64,000 bases of DNA from Trichocoleus desertorum NBK24 (GTDB lineage: Bacteria > Cyanobacteriota > Cyanobacteriia > FACHB-46): NCBI RefSeq assembly GCF_030409055.1, contig NZ_CP116619.1, positions 2,370,628 to 2,434,627 of the forward strand, read 5' to 3'. Made by a program: the position numbers and the translations under genes. Positions within the stretch are counted from its first letter, which is position 1, and the number at the start of each line of letters is the position of its first letter. The notes beneath the pieces are model-generated. The model had not been told where the DNA came from and did not search any database. It was given only the letters and a program-made list of their open reading frames with translations. This document shows, one piece after another, positions 41,317 to 50,358 of this stretch.

Positions 41317-41700
41317 ATGTTAGAGGACGCTCACAAGCCTATTGTGAAAAGAGTGCTCGATGCGGGCAAGCTAGATTTTAGGCACGAAACACCGAACTAT
41401 ACGGCTGGGGTAATTGTTGTGGCGGACAATACAAGCATCAACACCAATAAGGACAAGTTCTTCTATCCAACTGGACGGTATTACGGTGAGTTCACACCCG
41501 AATATTTGGCCTTTAATGCTAACTTGCAAGAGTTTACCCAGCGAGTCTCTATCATTTGTGGCTTAGAGGCAGGCGGCAAAATTTCTCCTCAAGACGCTTA
41601 TGAAGAAATTCGGGCCTTGTGGCACCAGCTCAAAGCCTCCAAGCAAAATTTGCTAGATCAGCAGCGTCCGCCTCAGGTTGACCCACCCCTAGAAAATTGA
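41317..41700 (+). CDS. Conserved protein of unknown function
   Basis: 127 residues, ATG at 41317. Composition suggests a small alpha/beta protein with a helical C-terminus (SPQDAYEEIRALWHQLKASKQNLL) and a Pro-rich tail. Aromatic and Lys/Asn-rich middle (KDKFFYPTGRYYGEFTPEYLAFNANL in parts). I do not recognise the family. It is 66 bp after the LOG-like gene and convergent with wecB. Confidence 0.65.
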   Translation: MLEDAHKPIVKRVLDAGKLDFRHETPNYTAGVIVVADNTSINTNKDKFFYPTGRYYGEFTPEYLAFNANLQEFTQRVSIICGLEAGGKISPQDAYEEIRALWHQLKASKQNLLDQQRPPQVDPPLEN

Positions 41701-41731
41701 ACGGCTACTGTTTTTACTCACACCCAAACAG

Positions 41732-42844
41732 TTAACCAAAATATTGAGTCACAATTTGCAAGATTCGCTCAGCCGCTCGCCCATCGCCAAACGGGTTAAC
41801 CGCCGTTGCCATCGCTTCATAAGCGGTAGGGTTGCTGAGGAGGTTAGATGCTGTGCTCACCACATTAGAGGGTCGTGTCCCAACTAACTTGGCAGTACCA
41901 GCCGCGATCGCTTCAGGTCGTTCTGTGGTTTCCCGCAACACCAACACAGGCTTGCCCAGGCTTGGAGCTTCTTCTTGTAGCCCGCCGGAGTCCGTAAGCA
42001 GCAAATGACAGCGTTGGATCGCCCCAACCAAATCAGCATAATCTAGAGGTTCAGTCAGAAAGGCTCTAGGATGCTGGCCTAGAAGTGCTTGCAAGGGTTC
42101 TCGTACCGTTGGATTGCGGTGGAGCGGTAGCAGTAAAGCGGTATCAGGGAATTTATCGAGAATTTGGAGAAAGCTTTGACCAATATCTTGCAAAGGCTCA
42201 CCCCAGTTTTCCCGACGATGTACGGTGGCTAGAAGAACTCGATGTTGCTGCCAATCTAAACCAGGAATATTACAGATAGGGCGTTGGGCTGCCACAGATA
42301 GCAAAGCATCAATCACCGTATTACCTGTTTGGTGAACTTCGCCTACCACGCCAGAGCGCTGCAAATGCTCCACAGCTAAACTGGTCGGGGCAAAATGAAG
42401 CTGAGTCAGTTGCGAAATCAGCCGCCGATTCGCTTCCTCTGGGTAAGGGTTGTAGAGGTCGTCTGTTCGCAAACCCGCTTCGACATGACCCACCGGAATT
42501 TTTTGGTAAAACGCGGCGATCGCAGCAGCAAATGCTGTGGTGGTATCTCCTTGCACTAAAACAATCTGCGGATCAATCTCCTTAAATAGACGCTCTAACC
42601 CTTGCAAACTGCGGCAAGTGATATCAGTCAGGGTTTGCTGAGGCTGCATAATCGCCAAGTCTTGATCGGCTTGCAGGTCAAACAGTTGCATGACCTGGGC
42701 AACCATTTCTCGATGTTGACCCGTCAAAACTACATGCGTGTCAAAAAGGTCGGAACGCCGAAACTGTTGAATCACGGGGGCCATTTTGATGGCTTCCGGG
42801 CGGGTGCCTAACGTCACGCAAACTCGAATGGGAAATTGCTGCAT
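41732..42844 (-). CDS. wecB: UDP-N-acetylglucosamine 2-epimerase (non-hydrolysing)
   Basis: 370 residues, GT-B fold. TLGTRPEAIKMAPVI, LTGQHREMV, VQGDTTTAFAAA, GHVEAGLRT, YPEEANRR and LLTDSGGLQEEAPSLGKPVLVLRETTERPEA (cited in parts) are the family's catalytic and UDP-binding motifs, all intact. It converts UDP-GlcNAc to UDP-ManNAc for surface polysaccharides. No other polysaccharide genes adjoin it. Confidence 0.96.
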   Translation of the reverse strand: MQQFPIRVCVTLGTRPEAIKMAPVIQQFRRSDLFDTHVVLTGQHREMVAQVMQLFDLQADQDLAIMQPQQTLTDITCRSLQGLERLFKEIDPQIVLVQGDTTTAFAAAIAAFYQKIPVGHVEAGLRTDDLYNPYPEEANRRLISQLTQLHFAPTSLAVEHLQRSGVVGEVHQTGNTVIDALLSVAAQRPICNIPGLDWQQHRVLLATVHRRENWGEPLQDIGQSFLQILDKFPDTALLLPLHRNPTVREPLQALLGQHPRAFLTEPLDYADLVGAIQRCHLLLTDSGGLQEEAPSLGKPVLVLRETTERPEAIAAGTAKLVGTRPSNVVSTASNLLSNPTAYEAMATAVNPFGDGRAAERILQIVTQYFG

Positions 42845-43287
42845 TGAACTGAATCGCTCTTAAATCACAACTCACGCAAAGGCTTTTCCTAGGCTAATTG
42901 CCTCTGCCAACCCTGCCTCACTTCATAACACTTATACCCGATACCTGGCTCTCCTATACCTGTCCATTGATGCTTCGCCGAGGCATAGGACATGGCAATT
43001 TCAATCGCTTTGATACTTTGACAAAGTTACGGGGGAACCCTGAGGCAAGATGGAAGTCAATCAAATGCTTTCGACCAAAATCTTTGGCTTAGGTATATAC
43101 GTTAGAAAAGTTTTGCAGTTACTCTATGGAATGATAGGTAGTTGCGTATCCTGACAAAAAAGTCAAGCCTTTCATCTAGGAAGTTAAGGCAGTCGGGAAT
43201 TTGAAGCTTTTCCCAGTCAAATCTGCATCGGCTTGACAGACTTCTACGGGTTGTTTGCATCTCAGCGTTCTTGTAGAGAAGTAGTAT
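42845..43287. other. 443-bp region between divergent wecB and pilT-like genes
   Basis: No gene-sized frame. It must hold both promoters. GCATAGGACATGG near 42980 and TCCTATACCTGTCC near 42951 are partly complementary. No riboswitch that I recognise. Confidence 0.4.
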
Positions 43288-44631
43288 ATGACAGAATCAC
43301 AGCGCCCACCCACCTCGCCGCCCCCCGCCCCTGGTCCCCGCGTTCCTCCACCGCCTCCACCCCCCATGCGGTCTGCTGCCACTGCTGTACCTACAGGAGC
43401 TACTCAGCAAATGCCTCCGCAGACGATGCCTATGCCAGCCGCTACGGCAGTTCAAAACCCTGCGCCCCCTCCAATGGCACCTCCTCCAGGGCCTCCTGCT
43501 GGGGTTCCTGCTGGACACCGTCCTGGCGCACCACCGAGTGCTCCAAACGCAGCTCGCAAAACCAATACTGGCGCACCTACTCTAGAGCAGTTGGTTCGGG
43601 AAGCGTTTGACAAAGGCTTTTCTGATGTTCACTTAGGCGTAGGTGAAATACCTCGATTCCGGAACCGAGGAGAAATTGATACTACCAACTACCCTGTAAC
43701 CGATGAAGCAACCTTTATGGGGTGGTTGCGAGAGATTTTGTCGGATGAAGAAATTCGGCGCTTTCAGGACACTCTAGATTTTGACGGTGCTTCCCAGTAC
43801 GAATTTGCCCGTATCCGGATCAATATTTTTGATTCCCTACACGGCCCTGCAATGGTACTGCGACTCATTCCAGTCAAGATCTTGACGATGGAAGAACTCA
43901 GTCTGCCTCCGGTCTTCCGCGATTTGTGCCATTACCACAAAGGCTTGATCTTGGTGACAGGGCCAACGGGTTCGGGTAAGTCCACCACGATGGCGGCGAT
44001 GATCGACTACATCAATAAGGAGATGCCCAAAAACATCATCTCCATTGAGGACCCGATTGAATTCGTTCACACAAGTCGGCGATCGCTGATCAAGCAGCGG
44101 GAAGTAGGAATTAACACCCTCAAGTTTGATAACGCCTTGAAAGCCTCTTTGCGGGAAGACCCAGACATCATCCTGATTGGGGAGATGCGCGATCGCGAGA
44201 CAGTGAACACGGCACTCAAGGCGGCACAAACAGGTCACTTAGTGTTTGGTACCTTGCACACCAACAGCGCCGTGAAAACGATTGAGCGGATTTTGAACCT
44301 CTATAACCCAGAGGAGCAAGGCCCCATGCGGATTCAGGTGGCAGAATCTCTCATCGGTGTTATTGCCCAGGGTCTGGTGCGGACGACCGACGGCAAACGG
44401 GCTGCGATTCACGAAATCATGATCAACACTGACGCTATCCGTGACTACATTAAGCGGGGCGAAGTGGACGAAGTCGAGGCGATCATTCCGAAATGTACCT
44501 TTGACGGTATGTGTACGATGAACCAGTCTCTGTACAAACTGTATGAGGCAGGTCGGATTACCGAGGAAACCGCACTAGAGGCGTCGCCTAAGGCAAATGA
44601 AATGGCTATGACCCTGAGAGGCCGTATCTAG
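43288..44631 (+). CDS. PilT-family type IV pilus retraction ATPase with Pro-rich extension
   Basis: 447 residues. The first ~90 are Pro/Ala-rich and disordered, unlike standard PilT. From ~97 the secretion ATPase follows: N-terminal domain to ~215, Walker A GPTGSGKSTTMAA, Asp box EDPIEF, Walker B LREDPDIILIGEMRD and His box GHLVFGTLHTNSA. Unlike PilB it has no tetracysteine zinc site, consistent with PilT. These hexamers drive pilus disassembly for motility and DNA uptake. Cyanobacteria have more than one PilT; this extended form may be the second, PilT2-like, type. A strong terminator lies ~100 bp downstream. Confidence 0.93.
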   Translation: MTESQRPPTSPPPAPGPRVPPPPPPPMRSAATAVPTGATQQMPPQTMPMPAATAVQNPAPPPMAPPPGPPAGVPAGHRPGAPPSAPNAARKTNTGAPTLEQLVREAFDKGFSDVHLGVGEIPRFRNRGEIDTTNYPVTDEATFMGWLREILSDEEIRRFQDTLDFDGASQYEFARIRINIFDSLHGPAMVLRLIPVKILTMEELSLPPVFRDLCHYHKGLILVTGPTGSGKSTTMAAMIDYINKEMPKNIISIEDPIEFVHTSRRSLIKQREVGINTLKFDNALKASLREDPDIILIGEMRDRETVNTALKAAQTGHLVFGTLHTNSAVKTIERILNLYNPEEQGPMRIQVAESLIGVIAQGLVRTTDGKRAAIHEIMINTDAIRDYIKRGEVDEVEAIIPKCTFDGMCTMNQSLYKLYEAGRITEETALEASPKANEMAMTLRGRI

Positions 44632-44733
44632 CAAGCGCCAGCTAACTCAGCAATAAGGGTTAGACCTTTTTTCCTAGCTTCACCTGTGAAGCCTTAAACA
44701 GAAAACAGACTGTTTAAGCGAGTTATTTACTTC

Positions 44734-44770
44734 AAGCAACTGCTTTCACCTAGAAAGTGGTTGCTTTTTT
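44734..44770 (+). terminator. Terminator after the pilT-like gene
   Basis: AAGCAAC/GTTGCTT with inner CTTTC/GAAAG arms forms a long hairpin followed by a run of six T. Confidence 0.85.
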
Positions 44771-44843
44771 ATGTGCCAGTTAACCGCAGCACCAGATTAA
44801 ATCCTTACAATCTTCATATGATCTCCTCAACCGTAAATATCTC

Positions 44844-45620
44844 TTGAATCAAGTTCGCTCTGCCCCACCACAACTATTCAAAGGCATTGCCTTATTTACG
44901 CCTAAGGGGGATTTGATCTATTGCATAGACCCAAGTAAGCAAAAGCGTTGGCATTTACATTTGTGCGTGGCTTTGCAAGAAATTTTGGGTTTGTCGGAGC
45001 CTCCTCATTTTCTGGTTCCTTGTTATACAGCTACCATCGATCGCTGGCTAGACCCACAGACCCAGCAGGTACGAGTTGTTGCCGAGGCTTACCCTCCGGT
45101 TTTACGTCATCAAACCTTACTCAATGCTTTATTTGAGACGAAGCACTTAGTTTGGCAGCCAGTTCCTATCACAAATGGCTTGTGTGAGCCAGTCGTTCTG
45201 GCAATGCATCGCCGTCAATTTCCCCAGCTCTGGGAATCTCATGAATTGATTGTGCGCTTTGACCAAAACTTTTCTCGTTGGGATAATGCTGTTCCTGGGC
45301 GATCGCTTGATCTAAACAAGACAACCCCTCCCCCTGAGCGAACAGCACAAGGCTACGTGCTGCGGCTATTTGTGTCTGGGCATAGCGCCGCCACCGAACG
45401 CACCTTGCAAACTCTGCATGAACTCTTAGAAAATTCGCTGCACCATCCTTATACACTCAAAGTCATTGACATTTTGAAGCATCCAGAGCAAGCCGAGACA
45501 GATCAAGTTTCTGCGACACCAACCCTAGTCAGAGTTTGGCCCCACCCAGTTCGACGCATCGTGGGTGAACTCAATAATGTCAACCGAATTCTTCAAGTGC
45601 TGGGGGCGTCAGAGCCTTAA
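44844..45620 (+). CDS. Two-domain protein with C-terminal KaiB domain
   Basis: 258 residues from a TTG at 44844; no ATG in frame lies nearby upstream. Residues ~171-256 match KaiB closely: YVLRLFVSGHSAATERTL, the later TLKVIDILKHPEQAE, ATPTLVRVWPHPVRRIVGEL and NNVNRIL align with KaiB in order. The first ~165 residues are a separate alpha/beta domain that I cannot name (LFKGIALFTPKGDLIYCIDP, ending near RFDQNF). KaiB domains switch fold to bind KaiC and SasA; an extra N-terminal domain suggests a clock-linked output or modulator. No kaiA/kaiC here. Its stop overlaps that of the convergent thioredoxin-NHL gene. Confidence 0.85.
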   Translation: MNQVRSAPPQLFKGIALFTPKGDLIYCIDPSKQKRWHLHLCVALQEILGLSEPPHFLVPCYTATIDRWLDPQTQQVRVVAEAYPPVLRHQTLLNALFETKHLVWQPVPITNGLCEPVVLAMHRRQFPQLWESHELIVRFDQNFSRWDNAVPGRSLDLNKTTPPPERTAQGYVLRLFVSGHSAATERTLQTLHELLENSLHHPYTLKVIDILKHPEQAETDQVSATPTLVRVWPHPVRRIVGELNNVNRILQVLGASEP

Positions 45621-47140
45621 TAATGTGGAAAACAGAGTGTTGGGGCACACAGTCCTGGGAAAGCCAGCGTCGTTACCCTCAAAGTATCAAGGGCTATGCA
45701 GCGAATAGCATGGTTGTTAGTATCCGCCACATAGAGGCAGTTATCCCAAACGCTCAGACCAGAGGGTTCTGAAAAGGCACTGGTGATCCCTGGCCCATCT
45801 TGATGACCAGATTTCCCGTGGCCTAAACGGGTTTGGCAGAGCTGAGTGCTAAGGTCAATTTGCTTAATTTTGTGGTTGTAGGTATCCGCAACCCATAAAT
45901 TTTCTTGAGCGTAGGCAATTCCTAAACAGTGCTGTAGCCGCACCTCTTCGCCGATGCCATCTACGTCACCAAAATCAAACAACTGACCGCTACCACAGAC
46001 AGTCTTGACTTGATAGTTTGCTCCTAGACCAACTGCCCGGATAGAACTGCTCTCGCTATCTGCAATATAAAGCTCTTGCCCATCGGTCGTGATGCCACTG
46101 GGCTGAGCAAAAGCTGCTTGGGTTGGCTCTCCATCTACACCCGCTTCTGCACCAGTGCCCGCATAGGTTTGGATGAATTCAGTAGGCAGGTGCATGGCCC
46201 AGATTTGGTGTGAGCCTGCCATCGCGATGAAGAGGCGATCGCCCACCAACACCAAATCCCGAGGAGAATTTAACGGCGTTTCTAAAGCCAACCCTTGCTG
46301 AGGTCGAATTAAACGGTTTTGGATGCCTGTCCCAGCGATCGTCTCTACCCGTTGCTGTCTCAGGTCAACACGACGCAGGACATGGTTTTCGGTATCGGCT
46401 ACATAGAGAATTGACTGGTCTGAATCCAGGCTCATTCCTTGGGGCGCAAAAAAGTTGGCTTCTGCAAAAGGGCCATCCACTAACCCAGGCTCTCCCGAAC
46501 CGATGACATGTCGCACTTCACCCGTTAGCGTGGTCATGACCAGCCGATGATGTCCTGAGTCAGCCACAAATAACCAAACTTCTGAATCTACCTGACCAAC
46601 TAAAACTTTGCCGGGAAAAGCAAAAGGGCTGCTCAGGGATTGCTGCTGCTTTTCGAGTATGAAACTCAGCTCTTTTAACTGCAGGGTTTCTTGAGTTTGA
46701 AAATTTTGTAATAGTTCATCCAGTAAAGCTTCTAGTCGATCGCGGCTGACTTCTCCGGTTAAAGAATGCCGCACATAGCCAGCAGGGTCGATGATGACTA
46801 AAGTGGGCCAAGCTCGAACCGCGTACTGCTGCCAAACCTCAAAATCGCTATCTACCAGCACTGGGTGAGCAATGTCATAGCGCAAAATTGCTTGGCGAAT
46901 GCTGTCTAGCTCTTGCTCGTTGGTAAATTTAGCAGAGTGAATCCCAATTACGGTCAGGCTGTCTTTGTACTTCTGCTCTAGGTACTTGAGCGTGGGCAAA
47001 ATATGGAGGCAGTTGATGCAGCCATAGGTCCAAAAGTCCAACAAAACAAACCGACCCCGGAGCGATCGCAGCGTCAAAGGATGAGCTGTGTTCAACCAAG
47101 GTCGGTCTTGAGGAAATTCTGGGGCTCTAACGCGGGACAT
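45617..47140 (-). CDS. Thioredoxin-NHL repeat protein (NHLRC2-like)
   Basis: 507 residues. The N-terminal ~150 are thioredoxin-like, with the redox motif YGCINC and the cis-Pro region VRAWPTLVIIDP. Residues ~165-500 are NHL beta-propeller repeats (HHRLVMTTLTGEVRHVIGSGEPG, NHVLRRVDLRQQRVETIAGTG, NHKIKQIDL, NHAIRCIAL). The order matches NHLRC2-type proteins. No signal peptide, so probably cytoplasmic thiol-disulfide chemistry coupled to a protein-binding propeller. Partners unknown. Confidence 0.9.
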   Translation of the reverse strand: MSRVRAPEFPQDRPWLNTAHPLTLRSLRGRFVLLDFWTYGCINCLHILPTLKYLEQKYKDSLTVIGIHSAKFTNEQELDSIRQAILRYDIAHPVLVDSDFEVWQQYAVRAWPTLVIIDPAGYVRHSLTGEVSRDRLEALLDELLQNFQTQETLQLKELSFILEKQQQSLSSPFAFPGKVLVGQVDSEVWLFVADSGHHRLVMTTLTGEVRHVIGSGEPGLVDGPFAEANFFAPQGMSLDSDQSILYVADTENHVLRRVDLRQQRVETIAGTGIQNRLIRPQQGLALETPLNSPRDLVLVGDRLFIAMAGSHQIWAMHLPTEFIQTYAGTGAEAGVDGEPTQAAFAQPSGITTDGQELYIADSESSSIRAVGLGANYQVKTVCGSGQLFDFGDVDGIGEEVRLQHCLGIAYAQENLWVADTYNHKIKQIDLSTQLCQTRLGHGKSGHQDGPGITSAFSEPSGLSVWDNCLYVADTNNHAIRCIALDTLRVTTLAFPGLCAPTLCFPHY

Positions 47141-47171
47141 GGCAATCTCCTAGCAACTAGCCCCAGGAATT

Positions 47172-49679
47172 TTAAGGCGCTTCTACAGGTTCTACCTCTA
47201 AATTATCAATTGCAGTGCCAGTGTTAGCTTCTACGTCATCAGCGGCATCTGTAGCTGCGGGTGAGCTAGGAGCCGCAAACTTTTCTCGCAATTGTTGTAA
47301 GCGGTCAGATGATTCCGGAGCCTGAATAATAGGCACTTCTTTAGGCGTAAGTGGAACTACAGGCGCTGGCTGCGGACGTTTGCGAATTGAGGAAGTTGTC
47401 TGCTTAGGTTGAGCTGGTTTTGGTTTCGGCACCACCACTTCCGGCAAGGTGGGAGTCACAATGGGCGCAGGCATAACCGGGGCAGGAGTCGCCTGATGCA
47501 GCCGTTCAAAGATGTCGCCGTACTTAGATTCCAGCGTTGGCTCTGGCGCTTCGGGTGCCGCTACAGACGGCTCTGGGCTAGGAGCGATCGCGGGTTCTGA
47601 GGATTCGATGCTAGGTGCTACTTCTGGAGCCTCGATCGCTGGGGGTGCAGCGGTTGGCACAGGAGAACTAGGTGCTGGCTTCTGGAAGCGATTAAAGAAA
47701 CCACCAGGCTTGGCCGTTGCTTTAGGTTCTACGGGAGCAGGGACAACTTCAGGAATAGGGACAGGCTCCGTGACAGAACTTTCGGGTGCTGCCCAGTCTG
47801 TGGAAGGTGCAACCGGTTCTGGTGCGGGTGCCTCAATGACCTTAGGTAGGCTCGGAGCTACCGTTGGAGCGGGCGCGGCAGGAGCTAAACCACGAAAACG
47901 ATTAAAGAACCCGCCTGATTTAGATTCAGTTGGTTGAGCTTTGGTTTTCTCCTCTAGAGAAGGCGTTGCAGATGGTGTTTCGGCTTCAACTGGCGTTGGC
48001 TCTGGCGTGGAGCTGGGAGCAGGCGATTGCAGATGGAAGAAACCTGTTGGTTTTTCAGCGTCAGGGCTTTCGGCCTGGGTCGGCTCCTCAGCAGCTTCCG
48101 GCGAAGGAATTGCCGCAGGAGTTGGCTCTGTGTCACTCCTTTCTGAGGCTGGAGTTTCCAGTAAGTCTGGCAAGGTAGGCGCAACACTAGGAGCTGGAAT
48201 GACAGGGCTAGGTGCTGAACGGCGGAAGCGGTTGAAGAAACCACCTGGTTTTGGCTTTGCAGTTTCTAAAGGCTCTGTTGGGACTGCTGCGGGTGATTCT
48301 GTTTCCTCTTCGGTTATGGAGGAGGGAGCCGATTCCGTTTCCTCTAGAGAGGGCACGATCCCAGGTTCGGGCTGAATTTCTGGAAGAATTTCAGGCTCTG
48401 GAACCTCAATCACCTCTGGCTTGCTTCTGGGAACGAAGTTAGGCTTCGGAGTGGTGTAAATAGGAGCAGATGGCCCCCGGAAACGATTGAAGTAGCCACC
48501 TGGTTTGGGTGCTTCTGGTTGCTGAATTTGGGGTGGAGTTGAAACAGAAGGTTGGCTGGCCTTCGGTTCAGGCAGCGTTTCTGTAAAAGGTGCAGGCGTA
48601 AATTGCTCTTCTGGTTGCGCTTCTTCTAGTTGCTCCTCTTCTGGCTGCTCTGCTTCGGGTAGCACTTCTACCGCAGGGCTTGGCAAGGGCGCGATCGCTT
48701 CAGGTTCTGGAGTAATAGCTGGCGTTGTTTCTAGAGGCGCTGTTTGTCCCTTATAGTTCGGATCGACAATGCCACTCGCTTGTTCTGCGGTGATCTCTCC
48801 TCGAACTAGCTTAGACAGCGTATCTTGGCCGTTGAGGTCGTAAGTAATCAGCCGCACCGTGTTGTTAAAAGCATTCTCAATCGGCTTACCCTTCTCATCG
48901 AGCAACTCTAACTGCACCCAGTTTTTACCAGGCTGGAAACCTTTGAGGTAAAGGGGCTGCCAACGATCGAAGATAAAACTCTCGCCATTAATGGTGCAGC
49001 GAATCCGCCAGTCGGAAATATCATCATCGTCTTCTTCCTGGGCTACCAAATGTAAGGGCGCATTGGTGAGGTAAAAGTCGAGCATGATCGGCTCAGCCCC
49101 ATAGTCCCCTTTAGGGCGGCTATAAGTAAGCAGCGGCTGTTCTAGGGCTGGCGTATTTTCTTGGGTCTTAGTAAAGACATGAAAAGTAGTCTGGGCGTAG
49201 GCTCCTTCATTCTTGAAGCTTTCATGCCAAGGCCGAGAAGCAAAGACTCGTAGCGTATGGGTTCCAGGTGCTACATCTTTCAAGACCAAAGGTTGGTCAG
49301 CATTGTAAACAGCCTCATAAGGCTCATTGTCTAAAATCACATGTAAATGTGGCCCTAGACCCAATTGAGCATTTTTGAACAGAGGTAAATCTGTGACTTG
49401 GAACCGCACCGATACGGTGTTGTCTTGCAGCACCTCACTCGGACGAGGACTCAGAATCGAGACTTGAGGCTGATATTTTTCTAAGCTTTGCCGCAGTGTT
49501 TGAATGACTTCCGGCGGAGAAACTTCTGAGACTTTGCCTGCTTTCCCGACAAGTTGAGGAGATCCAGCGGGACCAGGGAGTCGCGCTTCGGAGCGATCGC
49601 CACAGCTGACTAGGCCCACCACCAAACTGACTGCTACTAGGAAGGAAACGAAACCTTTAGCAGCACACCGCCAATTCAT
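47172..49679 (-). CDS. Large Pro/Glu-rich lipoprotein with repeated FFNRF motifs
   Basis: 835 residues from the ATG at 49679 with a lipoprotein signal ending LVSC. Residues ~40-270 form a beta-rich folded region (VSVRFQVTDLPLFKNAQLG, HVILDNEPYEAVYN, GTHTLRVFASRPWHE), possibly one or two Ig-like domains. The rest is a long disordered Pro, Glu, Ala, Ser chain. Within it five blocks repeat: PGGYFNRFRG, PGGFFNRFRR, PTGFFHLQ (degenerate), SGGFFNRFRG and PGGFFNRFQK, each followed by a Pro-rich AP... segment, 45-85 residues apart. The repeats look like binding sites on a flexible tether. Function unknown. Confidence 0.85.
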   Translation of the reverse strand: MNWRCAAKGFVSFLVAVSLVVGLVSCGDRSEARLPGPAGSPQLVGKAGKVSEVSPPEVIQTLRQSLEKYQPQVSILSPRPSEVLQDNTVSVRFQVTDLPLFKNAQLGLGPHLHVILDNEPYEAVYNADQPLVLKDVAPGTHTLRVFASRPWHESFKNEGAYAQTTFHVFTKTQENTPALEQPLLTYSRPKGDYGAEPIMLDFYLTNAPLHLVAQEEDDDDISDWRIRCTINGESFIFDRWQPLYLKGFQPGKNWVQLELLDEKGKPIENAFNNTVRLITYDLNGQDTLSKLVRGEITAEQASGIVDPNYKGQTAPLETTPAITPEPEAIAPLPSPAVEVLPEAEQPEEEQLEEAQPEEQFTPAPFTETLPEPKASQPSVSTPPQIQQPEAPKPGGYFNRFRGPSAPIYTTPKPNFVPRSKPEVIEVPEPEILPEIQPEPGIVPSLEETESAPSSITEEETESPAAVPTEPLETAKPKPGGFFNRFRRSAPSPVIPAPSVAPTLPDLLETPASERSDTEPTPAAIPSPEAAEEPTQAESPDAEKPTGFFHLQSPAPSSTPEPTPVEAETPSATPSLEEKTKAQPTESKSGGFFNRFRGLAPAAPAPTVAPSLPKVIEAPAPEPVAPSTDWAAPESSVTEPVPIPEVVPAPVEPKATAKPGGFFNRFQKPAPSSPVPTAAPPAIEAPEVAPSIESSEPAIAPSPEPSVAAPEAPEPTLESKYGDIFERLHQATPAPVMPAPIVTPTLPEVVVPKPKPAQPKQTTSSIRKRPQPAPVVPLTPKEVPIIQAPESSDRLQQLREKFAAPSSPAATDAADDVEANTGTAIDNLEVEPVEAP

Positions 49680-50358
49680 CACAAACACGCAGCAATACTC
49701 CTAAGCGATCGACATCAAAAATCTTTACGCAAATCGTTCCGGAGGAACTAAGCGAAAAAGGCTTTAACTCCCCGATTGCACCTCAGTTGAGTATGAGTCA
49801 TTACGGAGTTACAGCACGATACTACTCTAAGGCTTAAAGACTATATTCCCAGGTCTTGGCCTTGGAAAGAAGCCAGTTTTCTTGCTTTTCAGCCATTTTC
49901 GCAGACTTTGAGAGCAACCTCAGTCTAGGGGCTGACCTGCCAAAGGAGTCTTCAGAAGCACTCACTTTTTTACACTTCATGGCGCTGTGTGAACTTATGC
50001 AAATCTCCTTGACATTTTACCCAGCATCACAAAACGCCAAGCTCAGACCTACTCCTGCTTTAGACAACTTGAATTATTGTTAACTGCTTCGTAAACCCAA
50101 GGTAAGGCAAGCCTATAATTCACCTTGAAGCTCCCCTCAGGCACTCCGCATCATATTTTCAACCTCTCGCGGGATGAAATGAAGCGATTGCATTCTTTTC
50201 TGAATTCCCAAATTCAGATGGGGTTACAAAGCTTAGTTCAGGTCTCATAAACCTGGATTCAGCATTTGTAACGGTTCAGAAAAGGGCTCTAGGTGAATTC
50301 AAAACACCTCTGAGGGTGGGAGATTCCTCGTTCCTTGTCTAAAGAGAGGAGAGTCTCA
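49680..50358. other. Promoter region between the lipoprotein and psaA
   Basis: No gene-sized frame with a credible start. Inverted GTTACAAA (50223-50230) and TTTGTAAC (50265-50272) sit ~90-135 bp before psaA. Confidence 0.45.
50223..50272. promoter_or_regulatory. Inverted pair of GTTACAAA sites upstream of psaA
   Basis: GTTACAAA and its exact complement TTTGTAAC are 34 bp apart. GTTACA is an HLR1/RpaB half-site, and RpaB is known to bind psaAB promoters in Synechocystis, but HLR1 is a direct repeat with 2-bp spacing, so the match is partial. Confidence 0.35.

Noticed and set aside
42845-43287. Possible riboswitch in the wecB/pilT-like spacer
   Set aside because: No conserved core of any riboswitch class that I know, including c-di-GMP or cobalamin types.
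45625-45633. Single complementary DnaA box TGTGGAAAA
   Set aside because: Isolated copy at the end of two convergent genes, with no array or AT-rich stretch.
47512-48375. Long plus-strand frames opposite the Pro/Glu-rich lipoprotein gene
   Set aside because: The Gly/Ser/Ala-rich products mirror the Pro/Ala/Glu codons of the real gene, and there is no start context.
49856-50083. 75-codon frame before psaA with a TTG start
   Set aside because: No ribosome-binding site, no family resemblance, and it lies in the psaA upstream region.
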